From the NCBI RefSeq assembly GCF_932526225.1, contig NC_064043.1:13452085-13516084 (forward strand): a stretch of 64,000 nucleotides of DNA, given 5' to 3'. Position 1 is the stretch's first letter. Each line of letters begins with the position of its first letter. The stretch is from Nematostella vectensis. Its lineage: Eukaryota; Cnidaria; Anthozoa; Actiniaria; Edwardsiidae. The notes beneath the pieces were generated by a model that saw only the letters and a list, made by a program, of their open reading frames with translations, was not told where the DNA came from and did not search any database. Position numbers and translations under genes: made by a program. Shown in pieces: positions 21,672 through 32,433 of the stretch.

Positions 21672-24600
21672 ATGTCTTCAAATCAGAGATACGTCCCGGT
21701 AAGTGACCGAAATTTGCAAATAAACCAGGAAATAAATTGCACTGGAGAAACAATCGACAACTCACATTTGCCCGCCTTGGGAAGAATAACCGATTGTTTG
21801 TTCGATTTTCGTTTTCCTTGTTTAACCCAGTTATTTTCATACTATTCTTATGAGATAGAAGTTATTCTTTAGGGGGTTTCTGTTGTTTTTCGATCGAAAT
21901 ATTTTAGATACTTGAAGACATGACTTGCTTGTGCCGACTATCCAACCATGAAGTAAGCGATATTGATATCACAAAATTGCGCTCTTCTCGAGACCGCAGA
22001 ACGTACGGTAAAACCCGAGAGTTTTTAACTATCATTTTCCTTCCTATGTTCAAGTCTAATTGGTTAAGCAATCGGTCAAATGGAACTCCACTTTCTCCAT
22101 CCTTGTGTATATCATATAACTTAAATCACTTGTTCCGTTTTAGTAGATGAGGTTTCAATGTGGTTTTTCGGAACCTGTTTAGTATTTACACTACAAGATG
22201 TCGAGGCCAAGTTATCGATTATTTAATCGTTTCATTCTTTTACCATATTTTCATATTTACTTCAAAATAAAATAAATAAAGTCAATGTATGTCAACAGAA
22301 TTTATTTCTTACCTTGCATTTTACTCTGGTTGTAAACAAAATACGTTTTTTAATGTAATCAAAATAATTATTATGTCGCTTTTTACATCGTTTTCTTTGC
22401 TCTAACAGAGCTCAAAATTATTTTTTTTTCCTTGAAATTTATTGTGTCACATTTCATGTCAATGTAAAACAGTATATTTGATAAATATAAATAGTCTATT
22501 ATTTAAAAATGATGACTTTTAAAAAGATTATTTATTTTTTGTTTTTTGTTTATGTGTTTACTTCAAAAATCAATTTCACGAGGTGAAAACAAATTGCCAA
22601 AAGAGGTTAGGGTTTCTAGCATTGTTTCTGCCTTGACCAGTTTCCATGAAAGCCCCTAGATATTTTAATTCCTTGATCAAATTATCTATCCCTTAGACTG
22701 ATGCCTGACCAGACACACATGAAGTCAAAGGTTTCTCACTCAAACACAGAAATGTATCATGTAGTATCAAGTTTTTAAAACTTGCATCATAATGTTCTAT
22801 CTCGCATAGAACAGTAGTAATATGAGACCAACAGCATAATTCATGATTATGGAACTAAAATAGCCCCTAGAGCTAATTTCCAGTCATCTTAGATTGTGCT
22901 TTTGTTGTCTTGAATAGTCAAGGCTTATAAAATATCATGGAGAAGTAAAAAGTTAATTTCATTTTAACCCATTGACTCCTGGCTGTTTTTTTAGCTGAAG
23001 TAGCTGAATTAAACAGACTGAAAACAGATACCTCCTCTATTTTGAGTTTTATACAGCCCGTCAAAGTCAAACACCGCTGCACCTAGTCAGCGGTATCCTA
23101 GCTTTCCAACAGTGCTATGCGGTCCCATTTTTAATCCCTTGTTGTTGTGCTAATGTGAGCACAAGTTGATGGTTGCTTGTATTTTTCATCAAAAGTACAG
23201 CGATGAGCATATTGATAGAGTGTCCTAGGACATCATTAAGTCTTCTGCTTTGCTTATGGATATTTGCAAGCAAAGGTGGATTCATGATGATTTTTTTCTT
23301 GTTTGGCTTTGCCTGGGTAAGAAAATAATTTTCTAATGAATCACCACAGCTCTCCTAAATTGTGTCTTTTTGTAAACCAAATTGATTCAAAAATTGTTTA
23401 CACTGCTATTCTGAGCCTGTATGACCTGGAATTGATTTGTTTGGTTTTGGGGTGAAAAGACATCTGACTTTGGGGAGAGGAGTGTTGACTGGCCCTCCCC
23501 TCCTGAATTTTTCCCTGGACCTCCCAGAATGCCTTGCAATCCGTAATGACATCCAAGTGGTTTCACAAGCCTTCAAGGAGTGGACATTGTGTTTTGAGGC
23601 CATGGAAATGAGCCTGGAGGATCATAATAAAGATCTATTCGTGTCTGGGCTGTGTTTGCTGTTCTCTCTCCCTTGTGTGGTATTTTGAGTGTTTTGCTGA
23701 GAAGGATGATTCTGCTTTTTTTTCCTTGTTCGATTTGAAGTTTGTCAAAGAACCAGAGCTATTATTTAGCTATAGAGTAGTTGCTATCACCTTGGTTGGG
23801 TGCATAGACCATTCAAGACCATTTATCCCTTAGACTGATGCCTGAGTATCTTCATCTTGTTGTGTTAATTTTGCATTTATGAATTTTTTGTGTTGTGGAT
23901 ACAAGCTGGTTGAGTGGTCAATGTGTTAAAGTCTGTAGGTCAGACTTGTGTGACAATGTTGATTTGTTTTTGTTTCGGATATTCAAAACTCTCATTATTT
24001 TTTATTTATTTTATTTATTTTTCTATTTATTTTTCATAATACAACTTTTCCTCTATTATAAGATCCTTTAAAATTAGAATTGACCTGTTTTAGTCGTAAG
24101 ATGGATTAAAATTCACCATGATTTAGCTGATTTTATTCACAAACTTTGATGAAAATTTCATTTTCACAGTGTTTCATAGCCTATGAAACCATGCATTACC
24201 CAAGTCGACAGCTTTCAGTAACAAACACACTGTCAACTTAATTTTACAGAATAAACACCATGTATGGCCATGGGATCCACCATACACACTTACTCACATG
24301 GTTCTTCCTTACATTGCACATTAAGTTGCTATGGCTAGTTTTCCTAAAAAAATAGAGGAAGTTAAAAAGAAGAAGTCTTTTTTCATAAAAATGCATAGTT
24401 GTGATTACCCGACTGTATACAGGCATAGATTCAACTCCTGTCCAAGAATATCTAGGGTTTACTGTGTGATGTATTCCGGGGTGTTATATACTTTTCATTC
24501 TCAACGCAGGTGCCGACAAGTGATGATACGCCGGCATCACAACACACTGAAGTGACTGTAATCTCACCCTCCCCTCAGCAAGAAGACGTGGCAGAGGAAA

Positions 24601-27600
24601 ACAGCCATGATACCATTACCCAGTCGGCATATGTCGAGCTCCCCCCTGACCTTCCCCCACCACCTTACACATCTGTCGCTGTAGATGGTACCACGCAAGG
24701 TACAGTATACTGATAGTTTTGTATTATTGTCATCTAGTTTTTTAAGCTGTCATCATTGTGTAAAGAAAAAAATCTTGGGCAAAATACCCATATAGAGATT
24801 TTTATATATTTGATATTCTCTATTTTGTAAAAATGCTTCTGCCTTATTATTTATTGAAAATACATTATAGCGTGACCAAGAAAACCGTGCACACCGGAAA
24901 TATGTATGGAATGTTGGTTCCGAACAATCACTTGCGAGATATTCAAACAGTCAACTAGAAACATGTCTCAAAAAGTCTCAGTGACTAAATTCTCGCATCT
25001 AAATCAGTCAGAAGACAATAAACATTCCACACATATTTTAGTTTTACTAGTTGTGTTGTAAGATCTTTTAAAGAACTTGATGTAGCAGTACCTCTATTTG
25101 ATGTATTTTTTCTCCCCTGAAAAAAGTCAAGACAATAGTTTGCCATCTATTTTAACATTTTTCCTCCGCTGAAAAGTCCATGAATCTTGTTTACATAAAA
25201 AAATACACTATGGAATGGTAGATGCCTTCACAAAGTTTCAAAGAATCAGAACCATAATAAATAATATAATGCTTTTATAGCGCTTACACAGGCATGTTCT
25301 ATGCGCTTTACATATATAATCTAACTAATATCTAACCACTAATCTAACTAATATATATCCTGTATCTAACTAATAGCATTTCAATAAAAGAGGACCTTCA
25401 GGCAGAATTAAAAAGAAATAAAAATTGATAAAACCTTATAGAACAAAAGTCTTACTCATATAAAATTAAATTAATGTCTGTGTTAAAGACGAGATGGTGG
25501 AGCCTCCAGCGTACAGCATCGCCTCAAAGCTGCCGACATATGAAGAAGCAGAAGGTGTCAGTCAGCTCAATGAAGACCTGGTGAGTTTGGTGAATGAACT
25601 AATAACTAGTACTAAGAATTCAATTGTTATAAAACATGCACCTCAGGGTTAGGACACACATTTGTTTCTTCTGTAATTTTTTCAACCTCTTTTCAGACCT
25701 TGTTTTTTTGCATCCCTTCCCATCAAATTCCACCATCACTCCTATATCTTTTATATTCTGTTAAAGTTATCTTTAGTATTTGTTAAATTAATCATGTTTT
25801 CTTTTTGCAGGAACAAAGGAATGCTCTTCTTATTGATGGAGGAGAAGGTAGGAAGACTTTTTTCAACATGAAAAAAATTACAGAGTATTACACATTGCAA
25901 AGCCTCTGTCAGCCGCCATTTTGTCACCCTGGCAAAGTACCAAGTGTGAAAAAGCATCCACTTACTTCGGCGAATTTGGGGAAGCAAATGTGATATTGGT
26001 GATTGAATTTGGTTAATAAAGTATTAAACTTTGTTTATAGATGGTTATTTCGAGATTTTATGTGTCTTCCAATAAGAAATGAAAACAATAACAAAGATGT
26101 GGCTGATAATATAAGATTGTTCAGTCATAAGCCTTTTTGTACACTTTTTTACACTTATTATTTTAACCTTCTAGCTTTAGATTAGAGATTAACTTTAATT
26201 AGCTATAATTGTGTTTGTATTATTTGTGATTTTCAAGTGTTTTCCATGACAACACTTTTAAAAGAGTTTAAAAGAGTTACCCCTTTTTGCTTTTTAGAAG
26301 TCTCGCTTGGAACTGACTGGCTATTTGTCATGTGTTTTGCAAGTAAGTGTCCCTATTATTTTGTGCAAACAGCAAATCTTTTTATGGGTGGTATTGATTG
26401 AGAAAGTAATGATGGCAGATTATTCTCAAGCAATGTCAAAGCCATATATTAATTGAATTAAATGGATGGTTGTATGTTTTATTTTTATTTTTCTGAATCT
26501 GGAACAAATATATTGGGCCATTTGCTGTTTGTCTAGACAACGTTTTTTGAAATAGGTGTACACTAAGCAGTAGTGTGTTATATCAAATATATGCTGAGCT
26601 GTTAACATCCATAGTAAGAAGCATTGTTAGAATCTGCATCAATGTTTGCTTTCTCTCAAACAAAGGCTTGGTTTCCTCTTTAGTTGGAATAGGGAATTGT
26701 GAAATGTAAATTGTTAAAATGTAAGCTTAACCTTACACATTGTACTTGAACCACCTTGGGCATGATTCTCACATCACTGATATCATTCTTTCAGTGGCTT
26801 TCCTGTTTAACTGGCTTGGCTTTTTTGCTGCCTACTGTTTGACCCGTACAGTGGCATCTCGCTATGGTGCGATTTCAGGCTTTGGCTTGTCTATGGTGAA
26901 GTGGGTGCTGATACTAAAGGTAAATGTACAATAGGCATCTATCTACTATGGCAAGCAATAGGCATCTATCTACTAGGGCAAGCAATAGGCATCTATCTAC
27001 TAGGGCAAGCAATAGGCATCTATCTGAAAGGGCAAGCAAGAGGCATCCATCTGACAGGGCAAGCAATAGGCATCCATCTCACAGGGCAAGCAATAAGCAT
27101 CCATCTCACATGGCAAGCAAGAGGCATCTATCTGACAGGGCAAGCAATAGGCATCCATCTCACAGGGCAGGCAATAGGCATCCATCTGACAGGGCAAGCA
27201 ATAGGCATCTATCTGACAGGGCAAGCAATAGGCATCCATCTCACAGGGCAAGCAATAGGCATCCATCTCACAGGGCAGGCAATAGGCATCCATCTCACAG
27301 GGCAGGCAATAGGCATCTATCTGACAGGGCAAGCAATAGGCATCCATCTCTCAGGGCAAGCAATAGGCATCTATCTGACAGGGCAAGCAATAGGCATCTA
27401 TCTGACAGGGCAAGCAATAGGCATCTATCTGACAGGGCAAGCAAGAGGCATCTATCTCATAGGGCAAGCAATAGGCATCCATCTCACAGGGCAGGCAATA
27501 GGCATCTATCTGACAGGGCAAGCAATAGGCATCTATCTGACAGGGCAAGCAATAGGCATCTATCTGACAGGGCAAGCAATAGGCATCTATCTGCCATGGC

Positions 27601-27878
27601 ACTCAGTTTTATATGCAACCATTTTTATTAAACTTCTTTATTTCAGGAAGCCGCAAAGGACCAAGACCAGATGTTGATCTATGGGCAGGGCTGGCTATGG
27701 TGGATCTTCTTTGCATTGGGTAAACCCTCTTATCTGGATGAATCTTTGTTATTTGCACCAGGGAAGAAGTTCAATGAACATATTAATTATATACATTTTT
27801 TCATCTTTTGCGTCAGTTGTTGCGTTTATTTTTAAGTGGGACAGGGCACGTCGCACATTCAATTTTGGCCGGTTTTGA
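21672..27878 (+). CDS. NDFIP: NEDD4 family-interacting protein (NDFIP1/2 orthologue), eight exons
   Basis: Endosomal/Golgi membrane adaptor that binds WW domains of NEDD4-family HECT ubiquitin ligases and activates them. Coding exons: 21672-21698, 24510-24699, 25489-25580, 25811-25847, 26298-26342, 26795-26919, 27647-27719 and 27817-27878. They join in phase to 216 residues (human NDFIP1 has 221). Exon 1 is only nine codons (MSSNQRYVP) before GTAAGT. The cytosolic N-terminus is acidic and carries the motifs PPPY (59-62), PPAY (78-81) and LPTY (87-90). Three membrane segments follow: about 123-145 (DWLFVMCFAMAFLFNWLGFF), 154-171 (YGAISGFGLSMVKWVLILK) and 187-204 (WLWWIFFALVVAFIF). FLFNWxGFF and RYGAISGFGLS are hallmark family sequences. 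Intron 6 contains a 27-bp minisatellite. The protein ends in basic residues (WDRARRTFNFGRF). All splice sites are GT-AG. Confidence 0.93.
21699..24509. other. Intron 1 of the NDFIP gene
   Basis: 2.8-kb AT-rich intron without another gene. The phrase ATCCCTTAGACTGATGCCTGA occurs at about 22688 and again at about 23825 in otherwise different sequence, suggesting two copies of an unclassified repeat. Confidence 0.7.
25255..25330. repeat. Fragment of a dispersed repeat
   Basis: AATGCTTTTATAGCGCTTAC followed by GCGCTTTACATATA resembles the TATAGCGCTT...GCGCTTTACA signature found in dispersed repeats of many marine invertebrates. It lies in intron 2 of the NDFIP gene. The assignment is from memory. 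Confidence 0.35.
26926..27602. repeat. 27-bp minisatellite in NDFIP intron 6, about 25 copies
   Basis: The unit GGCAAGCAATAGGCATCTAT followed by CTGACAG repeats about 25 times with substitutions (CATCCATCTCACAG, CAAGAGG). Being a multiple of three, it stays open in two plus-strand frames (over 230 codons) and on the minus strand. The NDFIP frame itself stops at 26932-26934, so retaining the intron would truncate the protein rather than add a repeat domain. Confidence 0.95.
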
Positions 27879-28420
27879 TTCTTGAAGATGACCTTAGTTT
27901 AAGTTCAAACGTCGAATTATTCAAGAGACGTATTCAATCCAAATTAATGCAAATGAGCCAGGTGCATTGTTTCATCTTCATTTGCATGCATGGAAAATAC
28001 GACGTTCGTGCATGCCCTTCGTCTCGAACACGCCACCCTCTCCCCCAACCTATTCTTATTGTCATTTTCAAACATTTTTGCCCAGGCTGGTTGCTGTTTA
28101 TTCGCGCCACCCTCGCCTACATCCACATTAAGATGTTGGTTCGTAAGGGCTGTCGGCGTTTCCCGCGCTTCTGGGGTTTGCCGGTTCAGCAAAGGTGAAG
28201 TCGCTCGCTTGGGAGGGCTAAACGAGCCGCTGCTAAAGTAACAGCTTTAGGTTGAGGAGAGCAAGGGACAATTATACCATGAGTAGAATAGTAATTCAAT
28301 TAAAATATTGTAGGGAAACCGGTAAAAAAAACGACGCTCTTTAAATGATATTGAAAAGCAAACAAATAAACAAAAATAGTGTTTTTAAATCTTGAGTGAT
28401 ATCTTTATTATTTTTTTCGT
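27879..28420. other. Downstream flank of NDFIP; unclassified GC-richer segment
   Basis: Overlapping open frames on both strands at 27944-28241 lie in a GC-richer block, TGGTTCGTAAGGGCTGTCGG being typical. I recognise no domain. It could be the 3' UTR plus a fragment of an unclassified repeat. Confidence 0.35.
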
Positions 28421-28422
28421 TA

Positions 28423-28563
28423 GAGTGGTTTTCAAAATCCCGTGCAACAAAATGTAACAGTTAATGTGTAATAGTCAAGCCAGAACAAAAGAGAACAAAG
28501 ACATTACAGTGTATTAGTACTAAATAAACTAAATGGTATTTCACGGGATTTCGAAAACCACTC
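28423..28563. mobile_element. Mariner-type MITE, 141 bp (copy 1)
   Basis: Inverted ends GAGTGGTTTTCAAAATCCCG and CGGGATTTCGAAAACCACTC, flanked by TA on both sides (28421-28422 and 28564-28565), as for Tc1/mariner insertions. The internal AATGTGTAATAGTCAAGCCA segment is repeated almost identically in a second copy at 61067-61170. Confidence 0.8.
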
Positions 28564-28691
28564 TAAGTGATTAAATTAGGTTTTGTAGATATTGACAATT
28601 TCAAGTGTAGTTTAGTTGTTTCGCATATGTGCGTGTAATATGAGATTCGAGAGCATTATTCGGAACAGGCCCTCTCAAAGCCGCATTGTTA

Positions 28692-28911
28692 CCAGTTTAC
28701 TTCCGGTCAACTACGTAAAAATCTTCGATGATTTTTAACCGAAAACTCGAAAAATATTTCAAAATATTGAAAGCATTGTGTCTATTGGAAGTTTTCTTGA
28801 GGATGTGATTGATAATTTAGAGCGGATGGCCTGTTAAATATCTCGGATTCTAATAGATTCTTTTGTCTTTTAACGGTTGAGGTTTCCGTCGGACCACCGG
28901 AAGTAAACTGG
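28692..28911. mobile_element. Possible MITE, 220 bp
   Basis: Exact 16-bp inverted ends CCAGTTTACTTCCGGT (28692) and ACCGGAAGTAAACTGG (28896-28911). The interior is AT-rich and non-coding. No target duplication is clear. Confidence 0.5.
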
Positions 28912-29037
28912 AGTCGCTCTTTCTTGGACTGGTTTGAATTATTTTCTCAAAGCATTGACAACAGTGCTAACTAGGAACAAGCTTTATGGAACATTTCGTA
29001 CTAAACCCGCTTTAAAGAGCAGTAGATTATGTAGATT

Positions 29038-29191
29038 CTGCTTGCAGGCGGTACTCTGTCTTATCATCGCGGAAAAACCTCTCTGTTCGTGGGGCCCCCC
29101 AGGAACTAAGCGGCCTAAAATACAAGATGGCGCCCGATCACCGAAGAGAGGGTTTTCCGCGATGATAACACCAAGTACCGCCTGCAAGCAG
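29038..29191. mobile_element. MITE with about 45-bp inverted repeats
   Basis: Left end CTGCTTGCAGGCGGTACTCT...TTATCATCGCGGAAAAACC and right end GGTTTTCCGCGATGATAACA...GTACCGCCTGCAAGCAG are inverted copies with a few mismatches. The short GC-rich centre includes AAGATGGCGCC. It has no coding capacity. Confidence 0.7.
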
Positions 29192-29612
29192 GCTAACTCA
29201 TTGGTAATAAAAGGGAAAAGCTATGATACCCATGATACTTTGCGTCGCTTTACTGGACGACTCATTTACATACGGAAGAATCAAACTTGTCCTAACGTAA
29301 CCAAAGTTACTAAACAAAATGCAAATCTATAAAAAATGCTTCACGAAAATGTCTTGTTTCTCAGAGTTGCGTTATCTGGATTTAATGAAGTTTATTCGGA
29401 GAAGCCAGTATTCGTGTAATGCTCTTTATACCAGGTCTATAGGTCTGTTCTTATCACGACACATCTCGAGTCTCGCATCTTTTCAACACCGCAAGGTCTT
29501 ATATATTTTCTATATATCAGTATGGATAAAGCCAAGGGAATAGAATCAAAAAGCCCAAACTGTCGCGATCTCGTACCAGAACAATGAATACAATACACAA
29601 AAACTGGAAATC

Positions 29613-29660
29613 GACTCTGCCAAATTTTCGTCTTTAATAAGACTTCTTCAGGGCAGAGTC
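29613..29660 (-). ncRNA. Hammerhead ribozyme-like motif (minus strand)
   Basis: Read on the minus strand: GACUCUGCC, then CUGAAGA, an extra A, stem GUCUU-AUUA-AAGAC, GAAA, AUUU and GGCAGAGUC. Stem I is nine perfect pairs (GACUCUGCC with GGCAGAGUC). CUGANGA and GAAA are the invariant hammerhead core, and UUU before stem I fits the NUH cleavage site. Stem III is minimal, as in the hammerheads described from Penelope-like elements, which may act as dimers. Activity is untested. Confidence 0.55.
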
Positions 29661-29665
29661 TTTAG

Positions 29666-29707
29666 TCTGCCCTGAAGAAGTCTTATTAAAGACGAAAATT
29701 TGGCAGA
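29666..29707 (+). ncRNA. Hammerhead ribozyme-like motif (plus strand)
   Basis: Mirror copy in the right arm: stem I UCUGCC/GGCAGA (six pairs), CUGAAGA at 29672-29678, stem II GUCUU/AAGAC at 29680-29693, GAAA at 29694-29697 and AUUU at 29698-29701. Because both arms carry the motif, a transcript from either strand would contain one intact core, but it would also be able to fold into the long 67-bp hairpin instead. Confidence 0.5.
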
Positions 29708-30125
29708 GTCGATTTCCAGTTTTTGTGTATTGATAAAGCCAAGGGAATTCAACTTATTAGTCACGGGCTACTGTTCTCTTTATAAGCAGGCTGTGTCCAA
29801 ACCATCGTCATTTCCCAGAAAAAAATCCCATCCCAGAATATCAAAAATAATTATCAGAAACGAAGAAGACAGAAAGCCCTATGTAATTCCCTAGGACGGA
29901 AAATTTTTACAACCGGTTGAATCGGGTAGCTAAGATTCCCGCTAGGTTCACGACGAGTCGTGGCAACTCCTTAAATATGCAGTGACTTGATATCAAAATT
30001 TGCCTTTTGGCGTCATATAGAATCAGCGTTACGGATATCACTAGTGTGTTGTTGACTCAAGGAATAATTACCACCTAAACGTGCATTATTACAAGCGGCA
30101 CACTCTTACAAAGGTAGCACATAAC

Positions 30126-30845
30126 ATGGCCATATCTATCGAAAGCGTTCGCTCAAAATTCACGCTTCTGGCACAAGAAAAAGAGAAAACTCGACAGCGC
30201 GAGATGGCAGCCCTCAGGAAAACCGGTTATGCTTTTGAGAGGACAAAAACGGCGGAGAAAAAGTCGTTTTATTTGGAGCACCGTCTGAGCGCTTTAGAGT
30301 GTAGATTATTCACAGTGAATTTTAAAACAGAGCGGGCGATTGGTCAAGTAGAATGTCTAAAAAAGACGAGATTGGCAAGCGAACTGGGCAGCAAGGCTAC
30401 CGAGGAAATACTAACAGCAGAAATAGCAACCCTACAAAATATCTCATCACAGTATGCGCTGGAAAACTCGGAGCTGTTAAAGCAAAGCGAAAACATGGAA
30501 TCGCGGTTGAACCATTTGGAGGAAAGATTCAGAATAGCTACTGAGAGCATTACAAGACTCGAGGATAAGTTGGAGAATCTTCGCGAGGAGTTGGCTGTTG
30601 CTGACATGCAGCAGAAATGCGACAAGGAAAGGGAAGTTTCTCAGTTACGCTTTATGGCGAAGTTACATAAAGGAGTTAACGCGGCAGATGCCCGCTACGC
30701 ACGGGCATGTGCCGAGGGTCAGCGGTTAACAATAATAGTACGTCAGCTCAATAACTCGCTACTCACTCAGAGACTAATAAACGAAAACGTGGAATCGGAG
30801 GTTGGAAAAAGACTAACGGACTCGGAATACGCGGATCTAGTTTAA
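30126..30845 (+). CDS. Intronless tropomyosin-like coiled-coil protein
   Basis: 239 residues from the ATG at 30126; an upstream ATG at 30081 would add 15 residues with no heptad pattern. The whole protein is a predicted coiled coil with a, d-position hydrophobics at seven-residue spacing, rich in Glu, Lys, Arg and Ala, without prolines. Segments such as ESRLNHLEERFRIATESITR and ADARYARACAEGQRLTIIVR align well in pattern with tropomyosin repeats (compare the family motif AEDADRKYEEVARKL). The length and start fit the short, divergent tropomyosins of cnidarians (about 240-250 residues). Tropomyosin would bind actin filaments. The absence of introns is unusual for the family and suggests a retrocopy or lineage-specific derivative; the frame is intact. 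Any other coiled-coil protein remains possible. Confidence 0.55.
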   Translation: MAISIESVRSKFTLLAQEKEKTRQREMAALRKTGYAFERTKTAEKKSFYLEHRLSALECRLFTVNFKTERAIGQVECLKKTRLASELGSKATEEILTAEIATLQNISSQYALENSELLKQSENMESRLNHLEERFRIATESITRLEDKLENLREELAVADMQQKCDKEREVSQLRFMAKLHKGVNAADARYARACAEGQRLTIIVRQLNNSLLTQRLINENVESEVGKRLTDSEYADLV

Positions 30846-31112
30846 TATTTTTTTTTTTTACGAAATTTCGTCCTCGTGTTTTTTTTTTATCGGGTTTAGG
30901 TGTGAATGTATTTCTTAATTACTTTTTACTCAGTATGGCTTGTTGACGTTGCTTTGGCAGGCATGATATTAGAGCCTCGTGTTGAGTAATGGAATATTTA
31001 GAACCCAAAGTATGCAATATTTCCATCAAGAAGTATGACTATGATCTTAGGCGCTTGACGAGTTTTCTCCGGTAGTACGTACCGAACGTTTCAAGAGAAT
31101 GAACACAAAGGC

Positions 31113-31490
31113 GCACGGGTGGCCTAGTGGAGCACGGGTGGCCTAGTGTGTTAGCGCGTTGGCCTCTCACCGCTGTGGCCCAGGTTCGAATCCTGGCTCA
31201 AACTGGGGATTTTTTCCGGGTTTCTGCCTTGAATCGAATTTGTCACAAGTGAGTTGAAGTTATTCTCCCGTGTTTCCAGTCTTCTCGGATAAGGACACTA
31301 AACCGGAGGTCCCGTCTCTTCAAGCTGTACTACACTAAACCTGAACCGAAGGGACGTAAAAGAACCACTGGGGACGCAATAAACCCTCTGGCAGTGACCA
31401 CCCCCAGTGACAGTGCTTGCTTAATGCCTCCTAGTATTAGCGAAAGCTACTTAGGAGTAATAATAAGAAAGTAATAAGAAAGAAAGAAGA
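31113..31490 (+). mobile_element. tRNA-derived SINE
   Basis: The head looks like a tRNA: A box TGGCCTAGTGTG near 31139-31150 and B box GGTTCGAATCC at 31183-31193, with GCGCGTTGGCCTCTCACCGC between them. The head segment GCACGGGTGGCCTAGTG is partly duplicated just upstream (31113-31129). An unrelated body follows, ending in an A-rich tail (AATAAGAAAG repeats). No clear target duplication was found. Confidence 0.7.
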
Positions 31491-32430
31491 AAGCTTGAAA
31501 GTACACTGAAATCTAAGATAAAAAACTTTTAAGGCTAGAATTCTTATTCGCCAAATGAAAGCCATTATTTTAATAGACTTCGCTTCGATCGGAGATAAGT
31601 CGAGTATCTAAAAATTTTGATGACGTCACAATTGCCAAGGCTGTCGTGTCGATTACTGCCCTCACGTGCGTGATCTAACGCTTTGCAATCCCTCCCTCCC
31701 CCCCCCATCCCCCCAAAAATACGCGCGCGTAAATTAGCATCCAAATTAGTGATCCAATTAATCGAGGTACTAATCAAATAGAACTTAATCAAATAGAACC
31801 TGACAAGTAAATTTTGCAATTTAAATCTCAGTTGACTTAGGATATTATATTGATACTTTACTTGCGTCGGAATATCCTTCGAAGATAAAATGCTGCAAGC
31901 AACGCTATTCTCGATGTGACTTACTAAGATAAATTTTACGGTCTTTAGAAATGTTAATTAGATTTGAAGCCAACCTAGGGTAGTATACGGAAACATTGTT
32001 CAGGTTAAAACTTTGAAACTAATAATCAACGCCACGTTGCTAAAGCATCTTGTTATTATAGAATACTCCTATTGAATTGTTGGCGTAAGAGAAGAGATTG
32101 TTTTGAAACTTGTGAATACGTGAATAGCTAATCAGCTTCTGAAAAGAATGGATGGGCTTATTTTACTTTGCAATACACCACTTCTTGAAGGTGTTTAAAT
32201 ATTGATGTTTTATTTTTGAAGAAAGGAATTCGTTTATTTGCCTACTATTCGAGTGCCTTTGGAATAGAGCCTCAAGTGGGTTCTCCCTTGAAATGGCGAG
32301 TTTGCACGGAAATTGAAATTACGAATTATCAATCCTGACACCTTATTGAGAGTCTGCTAAATGATAGAATGTGGAATGTTACCCCTTTCTTGTGCGAAGA
32401 AGGTAAATTGACTAACAAAACCCAAGTATA
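31491..32430. other. Intergenic, upstream of the GPCR gene
   Basis: AT-rich sequence without a supported exon. A pyrimidine-rich C-run (CCCTCCCTCCCCCCCC) lies near 31687-31712. The tail end is the 5' flank of the GPCR gene at 32434. Confidence 0.4.
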
Positions 32431-32433
32431 AAC

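Larger units (their letters stand above)
29542..29731. mobile_element. Hairpin retro-insertion with 17-bp target duplication, Penelope-related
   Basis: A 190-bp insertion is flanked by the exact direct repeat GATAAAGCCAAGGGAAT (29525-29541 and 29732-29748). It consists of a 49-bp leader (AGAATCAAAAAGCCCAAACT...), then two perfect 67-bp inverted arms (29591-29657 and 29666-29732) around an 8-nt loop. The same leader and one arm recur at 36191-36300, downstream of the Penelope-like GIY-YIG gene on the minus strand. I infer that this is a truncated, snap-back copy of that element's 3' end, inserted by retrotransposition. Confidence 0.75.

Noticed and set aside
26901-27677. 258-codon and 235-codon repeat proteins
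   Set aside because: They lie in NDFIP intron 6 and reflect the 27-bp unit. The NDFIP frame itself terminates at the intron start.
31132-31205. Functional tRNA gene
   Set aside because: A and B boxes are present, but the head is partly duplicated, the cloverleaf stems do not close well and an A-rich-tailed body follows, so it is a SINE.
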